Source: Microcoleus sp. LEGE 07076
GTDB lineage: Bacteria; Cyanobacteriota; Cyanobacteriia; Cyanobacteriales; Microcoleaceae
Direction: 5' to 3'
Assembly: GCF_015207455.1 (NCBI RefSeq)
Contig: NZ_JADEWV010000022.1
Coordinates: forward strand, 1-48,716
Length of the DNA stretch: 48,716 bases
The notes under the pieces are model-generated. The model searched no databases and was not told the DNA's origin. It was given only the letters and a program-made list of their open reading frames with translations. The stretch's first letter is position 1, and each line of letters starts with the position of its first letter. Below, one piece after another: positions 26,599 through 35,294 of the stretch. The translations under genes and the position numbers were made by a program.

Positions 26599-26610
26599 TA
26601 GTTAAAATTG

Positions 26611-26677
26611 TTTGAAACCTTTGTCTCTAGCTTACTTCATTTACCGCCCAAAACTCACACCGCGATCTAATTCTGCG
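26611..26677. repeat. 67-bp direct repeat, copy 1, with Uma2 3' remnant
   Basis: Matches 27184-27250 at 64 of 67 positions. On the minus strand the copy encodes a tail AELDRGVSFGR and stop, closely like the ELYRGVSFRR end of the Uma2 gene at 27214, so it is a leftover of a duplicated Uma2 3' end plus downstream sequence. Confidence 0.8.
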
Positions 26678-26702
26678 ATGCCACCTCGATCAAGCGCATC
26701 AA

Positions 26703-26903
26703 CTAGGTTGCGATCGTTAGTATGAGTTCTTGAGGATTAAACAGTTGACGTTTGGAGGCATTTAGAAATTCGATAGTAACAGGTTCGTCAGTTTCGTCAT
26801 AACTGACAATCACGCCTCCAGGTTCAGAGATAGCATTAGCTGGAAACGCATCACGGAAGATAAAAATCAGAATGTCTGCTTCTGCATCGTATTTAACTTT
26901 CAT
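26703..26903 (-). CDS. DUF2283 family protein
   Basis: 66 residues: MKVKYDAEADILIFIFRD, then GVIVSYDETDEPVTIEFLNAS and a C-terminal helix. This is the standard short DUF2283 domain, of unknown function and often found near toxin-antitoxin type genes. It starts 2 bases after the DUF433 stop, so the two are a pair. Confidence 0.88.
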   Translation of the reverse strand: MKVKYDAEADILIFIFRDAFPANAISEPGGVIVSYDETDEPVTIEFLNASKRQLFNPQELILTIAT

Positions 26904-26905
26904 TA

Positions 26906-27151
26906 TTAACTTGCCTCAGCAAATAGCAAAGGCGTGTAAAATACATCTTCTTTAAGGCACTCCGCCGCGAAAGCAAACACTGCTTGGATAGATTCAGGAT
27001 TAAGCGTTGGGTAGTTTTCGATAATTTGTTGCTCCGTCCAACCTTCTGAAAATAGTCCTAAAACGGACTCCACGGATATTCGTGTTCCCTTAATTACAGG
27101 TTTACCAAGCAGAATTTTAGGATGTGAGTGAATGTGTGCTTTCCAGTTCAT
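26906..27151 (-). CDS. DUF433 family protein
   Basis: 81 residues: HPKILLGKPVIKGTRISVESVLGLFSEGWTEQQIIENYPTLNPESIQAV is a typical DUF433 (GKPxIKGTRI). Its partner here is DUF2283 rather than DUF5615. This is the usual second arrangement seen in cyanobacteria, but its role is not settled. Only distantly similar to the DUF433 protein at 26362. Confidence 0.9.
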   Translation of the reverse strand: MNWKAHIHSHPKILLGKPVIKGTRISVESVLGLFSEGWTEQQIIENYPTLNPESIQAVFAFAAECLKEDVFYTPLLFAEAS

Positions 27152-27183
27152 AACCAGTTTGCCTCTATGGAGTTTTCATCTCT

Positions 27184-27250
27184 TTTGAAACCTTTGTCTC
27201 TAGCTTACTTCATTTACCGCCTGAAACTCACACCGCGATATAATTCTGCG
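27184..27250. repeat. 67-bp direct repeat, copy 2
   Basis: The partner of 26611-26677. It spans the last codons of the Uma2 gene and 30 bases after it. Confidence 0.8.
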
Positions 27251-27783
27251 CTCGCAACTTCCAGCTCAATACTCTGTAACATCACCCGATCGCCCGCGCC
27301 ATAAACCACAGTTTCCCAACGTTCCCCACTCCCATCTTTCACCCGACGGCGACACTCCACTCGCATCTCATCCTGCGAGATTAAAACATACTCTTCCAAG
27401 GATTCCAACTGTCGATAATCCTCAAACTTATCAGTGCAATCGAACTTTTTAGTCGAAGGAGACAGCACCTCAGCAATTAACTTAGGATAGCGCTTCACAT
27501 AGCGATCGCTCCGATCGCGCGGATCGCACGTCACAAAGGCATCGGGATAATAGAAAAACTCATCCGCATAATTCACTTTCACATTACCCGAGCGCACAGA
27601 GCAACCACTATCTCGAACCTTCTCGCGCAAAAGTTCAATGAGATTCAACGACAGTTCATCATGATCGTCGCTACCTCCTGCCATTGCGTAGACTAAGCCA
27701 CGCTGATATTCATGGCGGACTGTATTGTCATGTTCCAGGGAAAGGTACTCTTCGGGGCTAAATCCAGAGGGGATGGCAATCAT
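27214..27783 (-). CDS. Uma2 family (DUF820) endonuclease-like protein
   Basis: 189 residues with SPEEYLSLEHDNTVRHEYQRG at the N-terminus and the PD-(D/E)XK-like core: FYYPDAFVTCD, KLIAEVLSPSTKKFD and EEYVLISQ. All expected acidic residues are present. Function not established. Only distantly like the Uma2 gene at 9693. It is the upstream member of the DUF433-DUF2283 run, 62 bases before it on the minus strand. Confidence 0.9.
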   Translation of the reverse strand: MIAIPSGFSPEEYLSLEHDNTVRHEYQRGLVYAMAGGSDDHDELSLNLIELLREKVRDSGCSVRSGNVKVNYADEFFYYPDAFVTCDPRDRSDRYVKRYPKLIAEVLSPSTKKFDCTDKFEDYRQLESLEEYVLISQDEMRVECRRRVKDGSGERWETVVYGAGDRVMLQSIELEVASAELYRGVSFRR

Positions 27784-27907
27784 AGTATTGGAGGCGAATT
27801 TAATAGCTTAATTGTAGCGATTTTCGAGCGTTCTTTTTTTAGCCGCAGATTAAAGCAAATTAACGCAGATTAACGCAGATGGCAGAATAACTACTGCTAT
27901 TTTACCA

Positions 27908-27935
27908 TAAACAAAACCCGCAAGGTGCGGGCTTC
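27908..27935 (-). terminator. Rho-independent terminator of ctaB
   Basis: On the minus strand AAGCCCGCA, loop CCT, TGCGGGTTT is followed by TTGTTT. A GC-rich stem with a T-rich tail about 30 bases after the ctaB stop is a classical intrinsic terminator. Confidence 0.85.
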
Positions 27936-27963
27936 ATTTTAATAATGGCAATTTAACAGAAGA

Positions 27964-28941
27964 CTACATCACAACCGCACTAATTAAACCGTGCACATTT
28001 TGGACAACAGCAGTCGTAAAGTTGTGAGTTGCAGGCAAACTATCAACCACAATTCCAGCGCACAATAGCATCAGGTACAGAATAGAGTATTTAAAGAGCG
28101 ATCGCGCAACGTTCTTATCTTCTGGAGTCTGCAACAGCAACCAAGCTTTTTGAGCAAAAATAGCACCGAGGAAAATCGCCGTACCAGCATACACCGGGCC
28201 CGCCAAATTCAGCGGATAGACTAGCAGCAAAGTTGCTGGAAGCATCAATAGCGTGTAAATCCAAATTTGGCGGGCTGTCTCTTCGTCGCCTTCAATTACT
28301 GGCAACATCGGTACCCCTACTCCCTCGTATTCGTCGCGAATCATCATTGCTAAGGCCCAAAAATGTGGCGGTGTCCATAGGAAGATAATCCCAAATAGCA
28401 GCCACGCACCCCAACTTAAATCTCCCGTCACCGCAGCCCAGCCAACTAGCGGCGGAATCGCCCCGGCTGCACCGCCGATGACGATGTTTTGCACGCTGTG
28501 GCGCTTCAGCCAGTGGGTGTAAATTAGGACGTAAAAAACGATGCCGGACATTGCTAGCAATGCTGCTAATAAGTTGGCAACAACTGTCAGTAATGTAAAG
28601 GATATTGTGGCTAGGGCGATCGCAAAAATCAAAGCATCGCGTTTCTTGACACGCCCCGAAGGAATCGGCCGCCAGCGGGTGCGCTCCATAATATAATCGA
28701 TGTCGCTATCGTAAACACAATTGATCGTATTCGCCGACGCGGAAGCTAAAGCGCCTCCGGTGATAGTTGATACCAGCAATAGCGGATCGACTTCTCCTTT
28801 AGCGGCCATCCACATTCCTGCTGATGTGGTGATTAGCAACAGTAAAATAATTCTGGGTTTTGTCAGTTGATAGTAACTTTTCACGACTTGCGAAAAGTTT
28901 TCGTGGAGGCGGGGGCTATTGTTTGTAAGAACTTCTTGCAT
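27964..28941 (-). CDS. ctaB: Protoheme IX farnesyltransferase (heme O synthase)
   Basis: UbiA-type prenyltransferase of 325 residues that adds farnesyl to heme B to give heme O for cytochrome oxidase. Prenyl-diphosphate sites: [20 protein letters not shown] (D-x-x-x-D) near residues 73-92, and a second Asp-rich loop at [13 protein letters not shown]. The rest is hydrophobic with about eight or nine helices. It follows ctaA on the same strand after 89 bases, so both steps of heme A synthesis are together. Confidence 0.96.
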   Translation of the reverse strand: MQEVLTNNSPRLHENFSQVVKSYYQLTKPRIILLLLITTSAGMWMAAKGEVDPLLLVSTITGGALASASANTINCVYDSDIDYIMERTRWRPIPSGRVKKRDALIFAIALATISFTLLTVVANLLAALLAMSGIVFYVLIYTHWLKRHSVQNIVIGGAAGAIPPLVGWAAVTGDLSWGAWLLFGIIFLWTPPHFWALAMMIRDEYEGVGVPMLPVIEGDEETARQIWIYTLLMLPATLLLVYPLNLAGPVYAGTAIFLGAIFAQKAWLLLQTPEDKNVARSLFKYSILYLMLLCAGIVVDSLPATHNFTTAVVQNVHGLISAVVM

Positions 28942-28951
28942 TTGTGATTAA

Positions 28952-29026
28952 TTGTTAGTTGTTAGTTGTCATTTGTCATTCAGTCCGCGGAGGCGGACTT
29001 CGTTTGACAAGAAGCGGTTTCAACCG
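28952..29026. repeat. Heptad repeats and palindromes between ctaA and ctaB
   Basis: 28952-28979 is TTGTTAG x2 then TTGTCAT x2. 28982-28999 is the palindrome AGTCCGCGGAGGCGGACT, followed by GAAGCGGTTTCAACCGCC, which can fold on itself. The second pair is a widely dispersed cyanobacterial repeat. It may split the ctaA-ctaB transcript. Confidence 0.75.
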
Positions 29027-29030
29027 CCGA

Positions 29031-29948
29031 TTAATCCGCTGATAAAACCCGATCGCGCCACGACAAAATGCTAAAAGCAACCAGGGTTCCCAGCAAGGCT
29101 GCGCCGACTGCTTGGTGGGCGACTGTTAGCTGTTCTACTTGAAGGTGCAGCCGGAAAGTTGCCAATCCCAAAACTAATTGAGCAATCAGACAAATACTGG
29201 CCCAATTCCCTAATTTTCGCAAGTTTGAATTCAGTGCTGGTTGCCGCCAAGCCATTACTGATACTGCTAAAGTTGCTGCGGTAGCGGGTACGATACCGGC
29301 GATGTGGCTGTTCATTACCGAACACAATTCTGAGGAACCAAAACATTGGTGCAGCGCCCATCTAGAGCCGACTAATGCTCCTAGCAAACTTTGCAGGTAA
29401 ACTAACAGTGCTGCGATCGAACTTACCCATGCTAATTTGCCTGTATTGCCTGTTGCTTCGTAGGGAGTCAGCATAAAACCGATCGCCAGCAGGCTGCAAA
29501 AAAACAGTAAAGCGGTTCCCAAGTGAGCGGTAACGATGTCAAATCTGAGCAGTTGTGTTACTGTCAAGCCGCCCAATACGCCTTGAAAAACGATTAAAAA
29601 TACCGCCCCAGCGCTCGCCCAAGGGAGCCATTTTGGGACGCGGCTGCGGTAAAATAAAGATAGTCCTAAAAGGGCGATCGCGCTTAAACCGATCGCTGCT
29701 GCGTCCAACCTGTGAAACCACTCTAAAAATACCTGCAAATTCATTTGCGCTGCAGGTATTAATTGACCGTAGCACAGTGGCCAGTCCGGGCAAGCAAGCC
29801 CCGCATTCATGACGCGCGTGGCACTGCCTACGGCCATCAACAGCCAGGTTGCGATCGCCATTTTCCACACTATACCGCGAATCACATCTTTTGGCTGCCA
29901 CTGGACTTCTGCTGCTGCGTTTGGCTTATTTAAAACTGAATTTGCCAT
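29031..29948 (-). CDS. ctaA: Heme A synthase (COX15/CtaA family)
   Basis: 305-residue polytopic protein that oxidises heme O to heme A. Family marks are GSATRVMNAGLACPDWPLCYG near residues 42-62, FLEWFHRLDA with an axial His, VTAHLGTALLF with another, and VAHQAVGAALLG near the C-terminus. About eight membrane helices. Upstream of ctaB in a ctaA-ctaB order; the oxidase subunit genes that often accompany it are not next to it here. Confidence 0.95.
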   Translation of the reverse strand: MANSVLNKPNAAAEVQWQPKDVIRGIVWKMAIATWLLMAVGSATRVMNAGLACPDWPLCYGQLIPAAQMNLQVFLEWFHRLDAAAIGLSAIALLGLSLFYRSRVPKWLPWASAGAVFLIVFQGVLGGLTVTQLLRFDIVTAHLGTALLFFCSLLAIGFMLTPYEATGNTGKLAWVSSIAALLVYLQSLLGALVGSRWALHQCFGSSELCSVMNSHIAGIVPATAATLAVSVMAWRQPALNSNLRKLGNWASICLIAQLVLGLATFRLHLQVEQLTVAHQAVGAALLGTLVAFSILSWRDRVLSAD

Positions 29949-30404
29949 GAACTTTACCTTAGCCTTTGCTATCGATCGAGGTTAATTAAATATTGCGGTT
30001 TTGCGATTGCCCAGCTTAGCCGAGCTTAACACTTTTTTTCTCTGACCATCTGTCATATTTACTACCTTAGCGACTCTTTTATCTAATTAGTTTCTCTTTA
30101 GATATTTTTCAACTTTCCTGTTTATATTACAAAACATTTCACTATTTTTGCTAAACTTCAAAAAACTTTAATCTTTCACCTCCAGCCTCGATCGCTGACA
30201 ACTCCCCCGCTGTGTGAGTTTCGGACAAAAGTAAAGATATAATTAAGAAAAACACAAGACGAAATAATTGTGATAAAAGCCGTTTAAAAGTGTTTACAAA
30301 ATACTAAACAGCATAAAAAAATTATAAAATATCATTTGTATCCTGCTTTCTGCCTTCTTGCTGAGCGGTTGAATCTAAAACCAAAAATATAACACTGTGC
30401 AGCC
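29949..30404. other. AT-rich divergent promoter region
   Basis: Between ctaA (minus) and the binding-protein gene (plus). No ORF, repeat array or RNA gene recognised. Long A/T-rich runs near 30220-30330 would suit promoters, but no box was assigned. Confidence 0.5.
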
Positions 30405-31838
30405 ATGTCCAAAAAAAACGAAACCGCCGTTCTGGTATTATCGCTGTTAATTACGATCGGGCTAGCCGGTACAGGTATTTGGTGGCTGACAAGCCGCAGC
30501 GGCATCAATCTCGGAGGTTCATCACCCCAAAATCAGACATTTTCCAAGTCTCCGGCGGGGAATTTCCCGCAGTCAGAGCAAGCAATGGGGCAGCGTCTCA
30601 GTGCAGGAAAAAAACTGTTGATTCCCGAAAAAGCAACCACAAACAAACAAGCAGCAGTACAGGCGATCGCCTCCAGCAACTACGGCGCAGCTATTTCCGA
30701 CTTACAAGCCTCGCTCAAAACCAATAGCAACGATCCCGAAGCACTAATTTACCTCAATAACGCCCGCACCGGCGATCAAAAATCCTACACAATTGCCGCA
30801 GCGGTTCCCATTGGCACCGATGTCAATGCTGCTTTAGAAATTCTGCGGGGCGTGGCTCAAGCTCAAAATGAAATTAACCAAAACGGCGGGATTAACGGTA
30901 CTCCATTAAAAGTGCTAATTGCTAACGACGACAACAACCCAGAAATTGCCTCGCAAATTGCGACTGCTTTAGCAAATAACTCGGAAATTTTAGGAGTAAT
31001 CGGGCATTTTGGTTCGGATACAACCCTAGCAGCCAGCAAGATTTACGAGCAAAATCAATTAGTAGCGATTTCTCCGACAAGTACGTCTGTGCAGCTTTCT
31101 GGAGTTGGGATTAATATATTTAGGACTGTTCCGAGCGATCGGTTTGCAGCTAATGCTCTGTCGCGCTATATGCTGACAAAATTGCAGAAGCAAAAAGCTG
31201 TGGTTTTTTTCAATTCTGCCAGCAGTTATAGCAAATCCTTAAAAAGTGAATTTACCACGGCTGTCTACGGAGATGGAGGACAAATAGTATCGGAATTTGA
31301 CTTGGCTAACGGCAATTTTAATGCTACTGAGAGTGTTAAAAGCGCGATTTCCCAAGGAGCAGAAGTCATCATGTTAGCACCCAATTCATCCACCCTCGAC
31401 CAAGCTTTGCAAGTAGTACAAGTCAACGCCAAACGGCTGCCACTATTAGCAGGAGACAGCGCTTATACTGCTAAAACACTGCAAATCGGTGCCGCCGGAG
31501 CAACAGGTATGGTGTTGGCTGTTCCTTGGCACATTCTGGCAGATCCGCAGTCAAACTTTCCTCAAACTTCCAAACAACTTTGGAATGCAGAAGTAAGCTG
31601 GCGCACAGCTTTAGCCTACGACGCGGCGATCGCATTAATTGCCAGTTTAGAGCGCAATCCGACTCGTACCGGGATTCAAAAAGCTTTATCGGCGTCAGAT
31701 TTTTCGGCAACAGGAGCATCGGGCCAGATTCGATTTTTACCTTCGGGCGATCGCAATCGAGCCGTTCAATTAGTAATTGTTAAACCGGGAAATCGCACCA
31801 CTTACGGTTACGATTTTGTGCCGATATCTGGCTTGTAA
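30405..31838 (+). CDS. Periplasmic type-1 substrate-binding protein (Leu/Ile/Val-receptor-like)
   Basis: 477 residues. An N-terminal membrane anchor (TAVLVLSLLITIGLAGTGIWWL) is followed by a Ser/Asn-rich linker, a TPR-like helical segment (AIASSNYGAAISDLQASLKTNSNDPEALIYL, about residues 87-120), and a type-1 periplasmic binding domain from about residue 130: KSYTIAAAVPIGTDVNAAL, GVAQAQNEINQNGGINGTPL, ANNSEILGVIGHFGSDTT, LVAISPTSTS, FRTVPSDRFAANAL and the later AYDAAIALIASL. It is exported and tethered. It probably senses or binds a small amino-acid-like ligand; no ABC permease or ATPase gene is nearby, so it may be a sensor-type orphan. Confidence 0.85.
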   Translation: MSKKNETAVLVLSLLITIGLAGTGIWWLTSRSGINLGGSSPQNQTFSKSPAGNFPQSEQAMGQRLSAGKKLLIPEKATTNKQAAVQAIASSNYGAAISDLQASLKTNSNDPEALIYLNNARTGDQKSYTIAAAVPIGTDVNAALEILRGVAQAQNEINQNGGINGTPLKVLIANDDNNPEIASQIATALANNSEILGVIGHFGSDTTLAASKIYEQNQLVAISPTSTSVQLSGVGINIFRTVPSDRFAANALSRYMLTKLQKQKAVVFFNSASSYSKSLKSEFTTAVYGDGGQIVSEFDLANGNFNATESVKSAISQGAEVIMLAPNSSTLDQALQVVQVNAKRLPLLAGDSAYTAKTLQIGAAGATGMVLAVPWHILADPQSNFPQTSKQLWNAEVSWRTALAYDAAIALIASLERNPTRTGIQKALSASDFSATGASGQIRFLPSGDRNRAVQLVIVKPGNRTTYGYDFVPISGL

Positions 31839-31947
31839 ACTATTTACGAGTGCGAAATATAGGTTATACTATTCAGTAGTAATTTTTCTGGCTATTCAAG
31901 CAGAAATGCTGACAAGATGAGTAGTGATCTGCAACTAGAAAACTTGT

Positions 31948-32358
31948 ATGGCAAAAGATCGGTTTCATGGTGTTGTTAAGACTGGTTTAGAAAAGGAAGG
32001 TTGGCAGATTACGGCCGATCCTTATCAAATTAATGTTGATGATGTAGATTTTGAGATTGATTTAGCTGCGGAACAACTGTTAGCAGCCCAGCGAGAGGGT
32101 CGGAAAATAGCTGTAGAAATTAAAAGTTTCATCAGCCCATCCAATGTTTCAGATTTTCACACTGCATTGGGACAATTTCTCAATTATCGCGATGCGCTTG
32201 AAATGATTGAACCAGATCGCCGCCTCTATCTAGCGGTGCGAGTGCCAATTTATGAAAGTTTCTTTCAGCGACGGTTTATTGTGGCTGCAGTTGGGCGATA
32301 TCAACTACGATTGATGATTTATAATGTGCAACAGGAGGTTATTGTTCAATGGCTGTAG
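31948..32358 (+). CDS. xisH: XisH family protein (intact)
   Basis: 136 residues with the complete XisH core: VDFEIDLAAEQLLAAQREG, RKIAVEIKSFISPSNVSDF, ALGQFLNYRDAL, and the C-terminal LRLMIYNVQQEVIVQWL that is cut off in the copy at 22935. The PD-(D/E)XK-like residues are present. The stop is inside the next gene (ATGG overlap), so xisH and xisI are translated as a pair. In Anabaena these proteins are needed to excise the fdxN element; no such element is seen here, and the present role is unknown. Confidence 0.94.
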   Translation: MAKDRFHGVVKTGLEKEGWQITADPYQINVDDVDFEIDLAAEQLLAAQREGRKIAVEIKSFISPSNVSDFHTALGQFLNYRDALEMIEPDRRLYLAVRVPIYESFFQRRFIVAAVGRYQLRLMIYNVQQEVIVQWL

Positions 32359-32714
32359 AGCAATATCGGCAATACATTCGTCATCTACTTTCAGAACGGC
32401 GAGAGCAGGCTTCGATACAACGCAACGCCCAAGAATATGAAGTGCAAACTCTTTTTGATACTGAGCAAGATCATTATCAACTGCTGTATGTTGGTTGGCG
32501 CGGCAATAAACGCGATTTTGGCTGTATTCTGCATCTTGACATCAAAGGTGGAAAAATTTGGATTCAGCATGACGGTACTGAAGTCGGAATTGCGAATCAA
32601 CTCGTCGAATTGGGAGTCCCTAAAGAAGATATTGTTTTAGCATTCCATGAACCCTATATACGCCAGTTTACTGATTTTGGCACAGGGGAGGATCTCGCCC
32701 TCAGTTTCAGGTAG
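32349..32714 (+). CDS. xisI: XisI family protein (intact)
   Basis: 121 residues. YRQYIRHLLSERREQ, YQLLYVGWRGNKRDFG, GKIWIQHDGTEVGIANQLVELG and EDIVLAFHEPYIRQFT are the family core. It starts 10 bases before the end of xisH behind CAGGAGG. It is clearly divergent from the two xisI copies at 22.5-23.7 kb, so it is an independent pair rather than a recent local duplicate. Confidence 0.93.
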   Translation: MAVEQYRQYIRHLLSERREQASIQRNAQEYEVQTLFDTEQDHYQLLYVGWRGNKRDFGCILHLDIKGGKIWIQHDGTEVGIANQLVELGVPKEDIVLAFHEPYIRQFTDFGTGEDLALSFR

Positions 32715-32792
32715 GTAAACTAAGTGTAACCGATCGGGCGAAGATATTCTTTTTCGTAAGATAGAAAGACACATTTCGATTGGAGAATCGCT

Positions 32793-35294
32793 CTAAAGTT
32801 GCGAAACTGCGATCGCCCTAACTGGCCTCTTTCTCTCAAAAACAGCCCTCGGTTTCAAAGCAATTCTCAACAACAGCCACAGCGATCGCCATTCTCCGGG
32901 CGTTTCCTGCCGCTTCCACTGGCCGGGGCGACAGTACAGCATTTCGATCAAACAGCGCTGTTGACTCATGTTCAGGCGATCGAAGGCTATTCGCACAGTC
33001 GGGAATTCCGCAAAACTGCACCCCGCAGCATCCCGAAAACTCGACTCCAACTGAGATTTATCGCCAACCAACTCCATCTTAGCCACAGGAATAAAACATT
33101 TCTCTTCCATAATTTCCAGAGTCGCCGACTCGCAATCAATCAACAATCCCGCAAAACTGCGCTCAGCGCCCAACTCAATCGCAGATGGCTGCGAAAACCT
33201 CGCTTTCACTGTCGCAGTGCGAGCCGTATCCTTTATTTTACCCTGCGATAAACTTGTCTTAACGGCATATTTTGATGAATTCTCTGCTACGGTAAAAGTC
33301 TGATTACTGCTTCGATCTTTCACAGCAAAACTCGGTCGCTGTGTCAGAGCAACTTCAGCCCCACTTTCCGAAATTACAGTAGTTACTCCCCAAAAACTTT
33401 CACCGCCAATATTCAATTGTACAATCCTCCGCAAATTGAACCACTCATAAATGTCCGGCTTAGGAATATCCACCAAAATCAGCAGCGCAATCCCTAACAT
33501 CAGCAGATTGTAAGCGCTCCAAATCCAGCCTAAACTCGCGCCTTTCAACAAATCAGCAGTTTCGGATATTGTCTGTAAGCTGCCAAAATTTTTAACTAAA
33601 TGAATGTTTAAACTATGCCACAAACTGAATGCTGTAGCTGAAAACAACACAATCAAAGGCCATCCCAAATTCCAGTTAAAACTAAAGCGATCGCTCGCAA
33701 GTCCTTTCGGCGTCACCTGAAACCCTTTCTTAAAGGGATTTAGCATGGCACTCACCACCGTCACCGCTAAAGGAATACACTGAACGAACGAGTAAACATC
33801 GGAAAGCAAAGCCGATCGCGATCTCCGGTTCAGCCAAGAAAACACCGTAACTTGTACCAAATAGTAAGGCAAAAAAAAGTACACCAATTCCCGCGCATTT
33901 GTCCGCAAAGGAATTATACCTAGAAAAGAATAAGCTAAAGGCATCAACAGAAACAAAACCCTGGTTAAACTGGTAAACCAATGCAGCAATCCTTCCAGAT
34001 GACACAGCCTTTGTACGAATCTGAGACCACGAATTGTTAAAGGATTGGATTTAATAAAAAATGCCTGAAGCGTCCCTTGCGCCCAGCGCAGCCTTTGAGT
34101 TAGATGAGCTTCTATATTTTCAGCCGCCAAACCAGCGCTCAATTTTTCATCTAAATAAACTAAGCGATAGCCGGTTGCTGACAGCCGAATTCCGGTAAAG
34201 TAATCTTCGCAGACTGAATCGGTGACAAAGCCTCCCACTGTTTGTAGGGCGCTGCGCCTCACCACAAAAGATGTACCGCAACAAATCACGCTGTCGGCGC
34301 TGTCTTTGATTATTTCAATTTGCCTGTAAAATACTTCTTCTTCCGGCGCGAGCACATTTTCTAAACCTAAATTGCGGGCGATGGGGTCGTGGTTGTAAAA
34401 GCTTTGGGGTGTTTGAACGAGGGCGATTTCGGGATTTTGAAAAAATCCGACTGTTCTGGTTAAAAAGTTTTTAGTAGGAATGAAGTCGGCATCGAAAACT
34501 ACAATTAGTTCTCCATTTGTTAAATTTGTGGCGTGATTGATGTTTCCAGCTTTGGCGTGAATATTATCGGGTCTGGTTATATACTCGCATCCCAGTTCTT
34601 TAGCCAGCAATTTGATTTCAGGGCGTTTTGTATCGTCAAGCAAATATACTTTTTTGTGGGGATAATCTAAAGCTTGACAGCCGATGACTGTGCGCCGCAA
34701 AATAAAAATTGGTTCGTTGTAAGTTGGAATCAAAATATCGACTGTTGGGACAAAGTTTCCCGCTGCAACTGCAACTGCCATGCGATCGGCTTCCCGGCGT
34801 CTGTCTTTCACTCTCAGCATTAAATACAGTTGAATGCTAGTGGTGAAAACCATTAACATTTCTAGGAAAAACAGCCCCAAACTAAATATACCGTTGACAG
34901 GATCGCTTAAATTGAGAGTAACTAGCGATCGCCACAAAACGTAGCGAATCGTTAAAGCCAAAACTATGGCGACTACTACAGCCCGCGACCATTTCTGCGG
35001 TTGAGGCGAAATTTTGATTGCAGCCAAAGCGGCCGAGACCAGCACGACAGTGGGCACTAACAAATACATCTTGCTCGCAGCGGGTACTTGGAGCCACACA
35101 GGCGGGTGTTGCTGCCAAGTGTCGATTGTGGCAAAAATCTCGCTAACAGTGCCTTGGCGGGCAAACCAGGCTCCGGCGATCGCACCTGCCAAAGCAACCG
35201 CCCCCAACACGACTAGGGTTGCCGCTGGCACGCGCGAAATTAGCCCAAAAAAGCGGCGTTTCAAGTCTTGAAAGTCAAATCTTGAAGTTGTCAT
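32793..35294 (-). CDS. Cellulose synthase-like glycosyltransferase 2 with PilZ-like tail
   Basis: 833 residues. Four N-terminal membrane helices, then a processive GT2 domain with all the marks: D220/D221 in LLDDTKRP, D268-A-D270 in VVFDADFIP, E363-D364 in VCEDYFTG and QRLRW (Q400, R403, W404). Four more helices follow, then a PilZ-like domain from about residue 630. BcsA-type enzymes make a beta-glucan from UDP-glucose and are switched on by c-di-GMP. In the PilZ part the RxxxR/(D/N)xSxxG marks look degenerate (NLRRIVQLN and VISESGAEV), so c-di-GMP control is uncertain. No bcsB, bcsZ or export gene is adjacent. The product may be cellulose or another beta-glucan. Confidence 0.9.
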   Translation of the reverse strand: MTTSRFDFQDLKRRFFGLISRVPAATLVVLGAVALAGAIAGAWFARQGTVSEIFATIDTWQQHPPVWLQVPAASKMYLLVPTVVLVSAALAAIKISPQPQKWSRAVVVAIVLALTIRYVLWRSLVTLNLSDPVNGIFSLGLFFLEMLMVFTTSIQLYLMLRVKDRRREADRMAVAVAAGNFVPTVDILIPTYNEPIFILRRTVIGCQALDYPHKKVYLLDDTKRPEIKLLAKELGCEYITRPDNIHAKAGNINHATNLTNGELIVVFDADFIPTKNFLTRTVGFFQNPEIALVQTPQSFYNHDPIARNLGLENVLAPEEEVFYRQIEIIKDSADSVICCGTSFVVRRSALQTVGGFVTDSVCEDYFTGIRLSATGYRLVYLDEKLSAGLAAENIEAHLTQRLRWAQGTLQAFFIKSNPLTIRGLRFVQRLCHLEGLLHWFTSLTRVLFLLMPLAYSFLGIIPLRTNARELVYFFLPYYLVQVTVFSWLNRRSRSALLSDVYSFVQCIPLAVTVVSAMLNPFKKGFQVTPKGLASDRFSFNWNLGWPLIVLFSATAFSLWHSLNIHLVKNFGSLQTISETADLLKGASLGWIWSAYNLLMLGIALLILVDIPKPDIYEWFNLRRIVQLNIGGESFWGVTTVISESGAEVALTQRPSFAVKDRSSNQTFTVAENSSKYAVKTSLSQGKIKDTARTATVKARFSQPSAIELGAERSFAGLLIDCESATLEIMEEKCFIPVAKMELVGDKSQLESSFRDAAGCSFAEFPTVRIAFDRLNMSQQRCLIEMLYCRPGQWKRQETPGEWRSLWLLLRIALKPRAVFERKRPVRAIAVSQL

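Noticed and set aside
31948-32714. xisHI as evidence of an excisable fdxN-type element
   Set aside because: No xisF-type recombinase, direct-repeat attachment sites or nif genes are in the window; the pair is common outside such elements.
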